From: an uncultured Bacilli bacterium
GTDB taxonomy: Bacteria > Bacillota_I > Bacilli_A > RF39 > UBA660
Assembly (NCBI GenBank): GCA_944359595.1
Contig: CALVSV010000114.1
Coordinates: forward strand, 1-12,712
Reading direction: 5' to 3'
Length of the DNA: 12,712 bases
Numbering within the stretch: position 1 is the first letter of the stretch; every line of letters starts with the position of its first letter. The notes beneath the pieces are model-generated. The model was given only the letters and a program-made list of their open reading frames with translations, did not search any database and had not been told where the DNA came from. Shown here one piece after another: positions 12,669-12,712 of this stretch. A program made the translations under genes and the position numbers.

Positions 12669-12712
12669 CTATTCAATAATTTCTGTAACTACACCAGCAC
12701 CAACTGTTCTAC
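12669..12712 (-). CDS. tuf: Elongation factor Tu, C-terminal fragment
   Basis: Only the last 13 codons and the TAG stop are in the window, encoding RTVGAGVVTEIIE. This is the conserved EF-Tu C-terminus (usually GRTVGAGVV followed by a short acidic tail). EF-Tu delivers aminoacyl-tRNA to the ribosome. The rest lies beyond the right edge. The gene is followed immediately by an intrinsic terminator, so the next gene has its own promoter. Confidence 0.93.
   Translation of the reverse strand, partial: RTVGAGVVTEIIE

Overview
The window is very AT-rich and every supported gene lies on the minus strand. It looks like a chromosomal segment of a low-GC Gram-positive bacterium (Bacillota, Bacilli/Erysipelotrichia-like). 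The reasons are strong AGGAGG-type ribosome binding sites, the MurT/GatD lipid II amidation pair, a Bacilli-type tmRNA whose tag begins GK-N, VanW and SpoIID-domain envelope proteins, and the EF-Tu C-terminus at the right edge. The peptidoglycan genes indicate a walled cell. All observed stops are TAA (9) or TAG (2); none is TGA.

Reading in the direction of transcription (right to left): the last codons of tuf (EF-Tu) end in an intrinsic terminator at 12640-12668. A monocistronic gene follows for a membrane-anchored, coiled-coil, lysozyme/glucosaminidase-like protein (11732-12535), with a good promoter, a leader palindrome and its own terminator. Next come ssrA (tmRNA, 11245-11610) with its promoter, and a hairpin terminator near 11138-11168. 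A 410-bp gap then leads to an unrecognised 316-residue protein (9884-10834). That gene has an extended -10 promoter preceded by two 14-bp direct repeats exactly 21 bp apart, and a long terminator. A small two-gene unit follows: an unrecognised 183-residue protein and a 57-codon ORF that begins like a single-stranded DNA-binding protein but runs into a 29-bp inverted repeat. A gap rich in TTTACAT/ATGTAAA motifs separates it from a VanW-domain membrane protein (7284-8837).

Downstream lies a tight three-gene operon: iron-type alcohol dehydrogenase, FIST-domain sensor-like protein, aldehyde dehydrogenase (7222-3443). Its terminator overlaps the final stop codon. It probably interconverts an aldehyde with its alcohol and acid; the FIST protein is the unusual member.

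The left part is a cell-wall operon: a SpoIID/LytB-domain protein, MurT and GatD. MurT/GatD amidate the D-glutamate of lipid II. The SpoIID homologue has Thr where the family normally has its catalytic Glu. The window ends in the start of a collagen-like (Gly-X-Thr) protein that is much richer in GC than its surroundings.

Most promising for a second look: the FIST protein inside an alcohol/aldehyde dehydrogenase operon; the two uncharacterised proteins with the SSB-like fragment and inverted repeat; the 21-bp-phased direct repeats; the SpoIID substitution; and a tmRNA tag that ends in FA instead of AA. I found no complete, clearly novel defence or mobile system.
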